NCBI RefSeq assembly: GCF_000828715.1
Contig: NZ_AP014583.1
Span: 418,501 to 482,500, forward strand
Reading direction: 5' to 3'
Length of the DNA stretch: 64,000 nucleotides
Source of the DNA: Winogradskyella sp. PG-2
Lineage (GTDB): Bacteria; Bacteroidota; Bacteroidia; Flavobacteriales; Flavobacteriaceae
Shown: piece by piece, positions 62,319 to 64,000 of the stretch
Layout of the letters: every line of letters starts with the position of its first letter
Numbering within the stretch: position 1 is the first letter of the stretch
Notes under the pieces: model-generated
What the model was told of the DNA's origin: nothing
The model's input: the letters and a program-made list of their open reading frames with translations, nothing else
The model's database searches: none
Position numbers and translations under genes: made by a program

Positions 62319-64000
62319 TTAAAAATTATAATTAAGTCTTGTGAATAATTGAATTCCGTTAAGATTTGGAATATTATTATCGGTATGATTTAAAAAATTT
62401 CTGGCACCAACTTGTAAATCAAAATGGTCTTCAAATTGTTTTGTAGCTGCAATATTTACAGTTACAAAACCAGCAACAAAGCTATCATCATAAGTATCTA
62501 AAATAGCATTGCCATTAGTATCAAACTGACCATATTTACTTCTGTAAATAGTACGTAAATTGAAATTGGTTTTAATTTTAGGAATCGTATAAAATATTTT
62601 AAGATTGGCTGTATGACGCGAGCGGTTTACTAAACCAAAGTAATCAGAACGTTCTACTAAAATGGTTCTTCCTGCATCATCTATAGTAAAAACTTCTTCA
62701 TTTTTTATTTTATCGAGCTGTGCTTTATCGTAAGTGTACAATAATTGATAACCACCGCTAATTCTTAAATTTTCATTCCAATTATAGGTAGCATCTAATT
62801 CTACACCAGTAAAAAAGACTTCATCAAAATTGCGATAGCTAAATACGTTTTGCCCATTGACTTTACGCGCAATAACCTGTGTATCTATCAGGTTTTTGAA
62901 ATCGTTTCTGAAGCCATTTATGCTAACATTCCAATTATCTTTAGTATAGCTCGCACCTAAGTTGATACCAATTGAACTTTCTGCTTTCAACGGATTATTA
63001 AATTGATTAATAGGAACAACAACATCGAGAATTTGCCCAGCAGCTTCTAATTCTTGCAACTTATCTAAAGCAACATTATAACCCAAAACGGTATAGCCAA
63101 CCGCAGAATTGGTGAAATCGAAGAACAGTTGCCTAAAATCTGGTGCTTTAAATCCATAACCAACAGAACTTTTTAGTGCGATGTCATAGGTGATATTATA
63201 TCTTAAAGCCAGTTTTGGACTAAATTGATTACTGTATTCCGAATGATTATCAAAACGACCACCAACTATAACACTCAAGTCTTGTAGAGGTTTTACATCC
63301 CACTGTGCATAGATGTATTGCGAATTGAAATTAACCTGATTATCAAAAAACGAACGGTCCAATTCGTCATATTGGTAGCCTAAACCAGTTGTAATTTCAC
63401 CCGAATTCTTTAAGTTGTAAACAGCTCTAACTTCTGGCCTTATGAGATATTGATTAAAGTTACTATCAAAAAGGACATCACCAGTTACCGGACTTTGAGA
63501 AGATTCGTTCGCTCTATAATTTGTGAAATAGAATTCATATTCAAAACGCAGTTTATCATGCCATTCGTGATTGAGTCGTAAGTGCGAGTTCCATTCTGTT
63601 TCTTCGGAGTCTCCCTCAAAAAGATCATCAGCAGATTCAAAACTATTTTCTTGTGTTTGGGTGTAAAAGCGTGTGGAACTAAATAGTTTTAATTGGTCAT
63701 TAAAATCATAAGTTAATCTGCCGTTTAAAGTGTAATTTTCAAAAGGACTCACTGTTTGTCCTGCAGTTTCTGGTGTTAAATCATAACCTTCGCTAGAAAA
63801 GCGATTTATAAAAATACCATAGCCTAATTTTTCAAATTTCTGATTTATATTAACATTCGCGTCCAATTGGGTGAAAGAACCAGCTCTAAAAGAAACATTA
63901 CCACTAGGTTTGCTAGATTTAGGTTTTTCAGTGATGATATTAACGACGCCACCCATGGCTTCGCTGCCATAAAGTGCACTCGATGGCCCTTTTACCACCT
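62319..64000 (-). CDS. TonB-dependent receptor, probably haem uptake (5' end outside window)
   Basis: The 561 visible residues start inside the plug: V-V-K-G-P-S-S-A-L-Y-G-S-E-A-M-G-G-V-V-N-I-I-T, the canonical plug end, followed by a 22-strand-type barrel with many aromatic turns and a C-terminal strand ending F-T-R-L-N-Y-N-F. The start codon, signal peptide and TonB box lie beyond base 64000; an apparent GTG at 63998 is internal Val. With the HmuY-like lipoprotein gene directly after it, haem import across the outer membrane is the likely job. Confidence 0.92.
   Translation of the reverse strand, partial: VVKGPSSALYGSEAMGGVVNIITEKPKSSKPSGNVSFRAGSFTQLDANVNINQKFEKLGYGIFINRFSSEGYDLTPETAGQTVSPFENYTLNGRLTYDFNDQLKLFSSTRFYTQTQENSFESADDLFEGDSEETEWNSHLRLNHEWHDKLRFEYEFYFTNYRANESSQSPVTGDVLFDSNFNQYLIRPEVRAVYNLKNSGEITTGLGYQYDELDRSFFDNQVNFNSQYIYAQWDVKPLQDLSVIVGGRFDNHSEYSNQFSPKLALRYNITYDIALKSSVGYGFKAPDFRQLFFDFTNSAVGYTVLGYNVALDKLQELEAAGQILDVVVPINQFNNPLKAESSIGINLGASYTKDNWNVSINGFRNDFKNLIDTQVIARKVNGQNVFSYRNFDEVFFTGVELDATYNWNENLRISGGYQLLYTYDKAQLDKIKNEEVFTIDDAGRTILVERSDYFGLVNRSRHTANLKIFYTIPKIKTNFNLRTIYRSKYGQFDTNGNAILDTYDDSFVAGFVTVNIAATKQFEDHFDLQVGARNFLNHTDNNIPNLNGIQLFTRLNYNF

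Noticed and set aside
63996..63998. GTG at the right edge as the start of the TonB receptor
   Set aside because: It encodes the Val of the conserved V-V-K-G-P-S-S plug motif, so the gene continues beyond the window.
1..64000. Insertion sequences, integrases, phage genes, rRNA genes or replication origin
   Set aside because: I looked for transposase, integrase, DnaA-box clusters and rRNA-like sequence and saw none.

Overview
The window looks like the chromosome of an AT-rich marine-type Bacteroidota, most likely a Flavobacteriaceae member. The signs are a type IX secretion (T9SS) type-B sorting domain on a giant surface protein, BT_3928/DUF1599/DUF4293/DUF3667 family proteins, a SecDF fusion, a Rho factor with a long disordered insert, no Shine-Dalgarno-like leaders, and Bacteroidetes promoters of the form TTG-N19/21-TAnnTTTG in front of both tRNAs and secDF. 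Species cannot be named from this sequence.

Bases 1-18230 hold the unusual part: a dense cluster of caspase-fold (clan CD) cysteine peptidases. On the + strand are a tandem pseudo-caspase/caspase protein (5' end outside the window), three CHAT peptidases (one broken by an in-frame TGA) and a caspase-TPR protein. Converging on them on the - strand are a lipoprotein, a stand-alone CHASE2 membrane protein, a FecR/DUF928-like secreted protein and a beta-propeller/caspase protein in which a second propeller segment appears to be inserted inside the caspase fold. Every complete member of the cluster has a signal peptide, lipoprotein signal or membrane anchor, so the system should act in the periplasm or at the cell surface, unlike the cytoplasmic TPR-CHAT proteins of known immune systems. 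Five of the six peptidases carry the same four residues, R-G-S-K, and the sixth carries R-G-S-S. The site lies in a linker, at a mature N-terminus, in the loop before the CHAT core, or in the caspase inter-subunit loop. Arg in P1 is the known preference of metacaspase/orthocaspase-type enzymes. My inference is a set of mutually or self-processed zymogens, i.e. a periplasmic caspase cascade, with the lipoprotein (two P-x-T-R-G motifs) as a possible further substrate.

Bases 18372-22791 hold tRNA-Arg and then a sulfur module: a Crp/Fnr regulator with three clustered cysteines, a two-part YeeE/YedE transporter, a TauE/SafE exporter, a persulfide dioxygenase-rhodanese and a small metal-binding protein. 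A 13-bp palindrome, TTTGTAAYACAAA, stands before both the transporter genes and the dioxygenase gene and is a good candidate operator.

Bases 22793-42603 are housekeeping genes: clpS, prmA, tpiA, an orphan DppB-type permease, BT_3928, DUF1599, folP, cdaA (cyclic di-AMP synthesis), two DUF3667 zinc-ribbon membrane proteins (the first frameshifted), an ABC exporter, truA, a phosphodiesterase, rho, rpsT, tRNA-Glu, proS, a low-complexity lipoprotein and a FadL-type porin. Bases 42676-50293 hold a 2373-residue secreted repeat protein with its small partner. Bases 50490-64000 carry folE, cysS, yidD, lgt, a DUF192 protein, a dead alpha/beta hydrolase gene, secDF with a SecD-head-like neighbour, an acyltransferase, mdh and a HmuY/TonB receptor pair that runs off the right edge.

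Several genes carry single-base lesions (in-frame stop codons at 3073, 54458 and 54614; homopolymer frameshifts near 27924 and 30847). These could be real decay or assembly errors.
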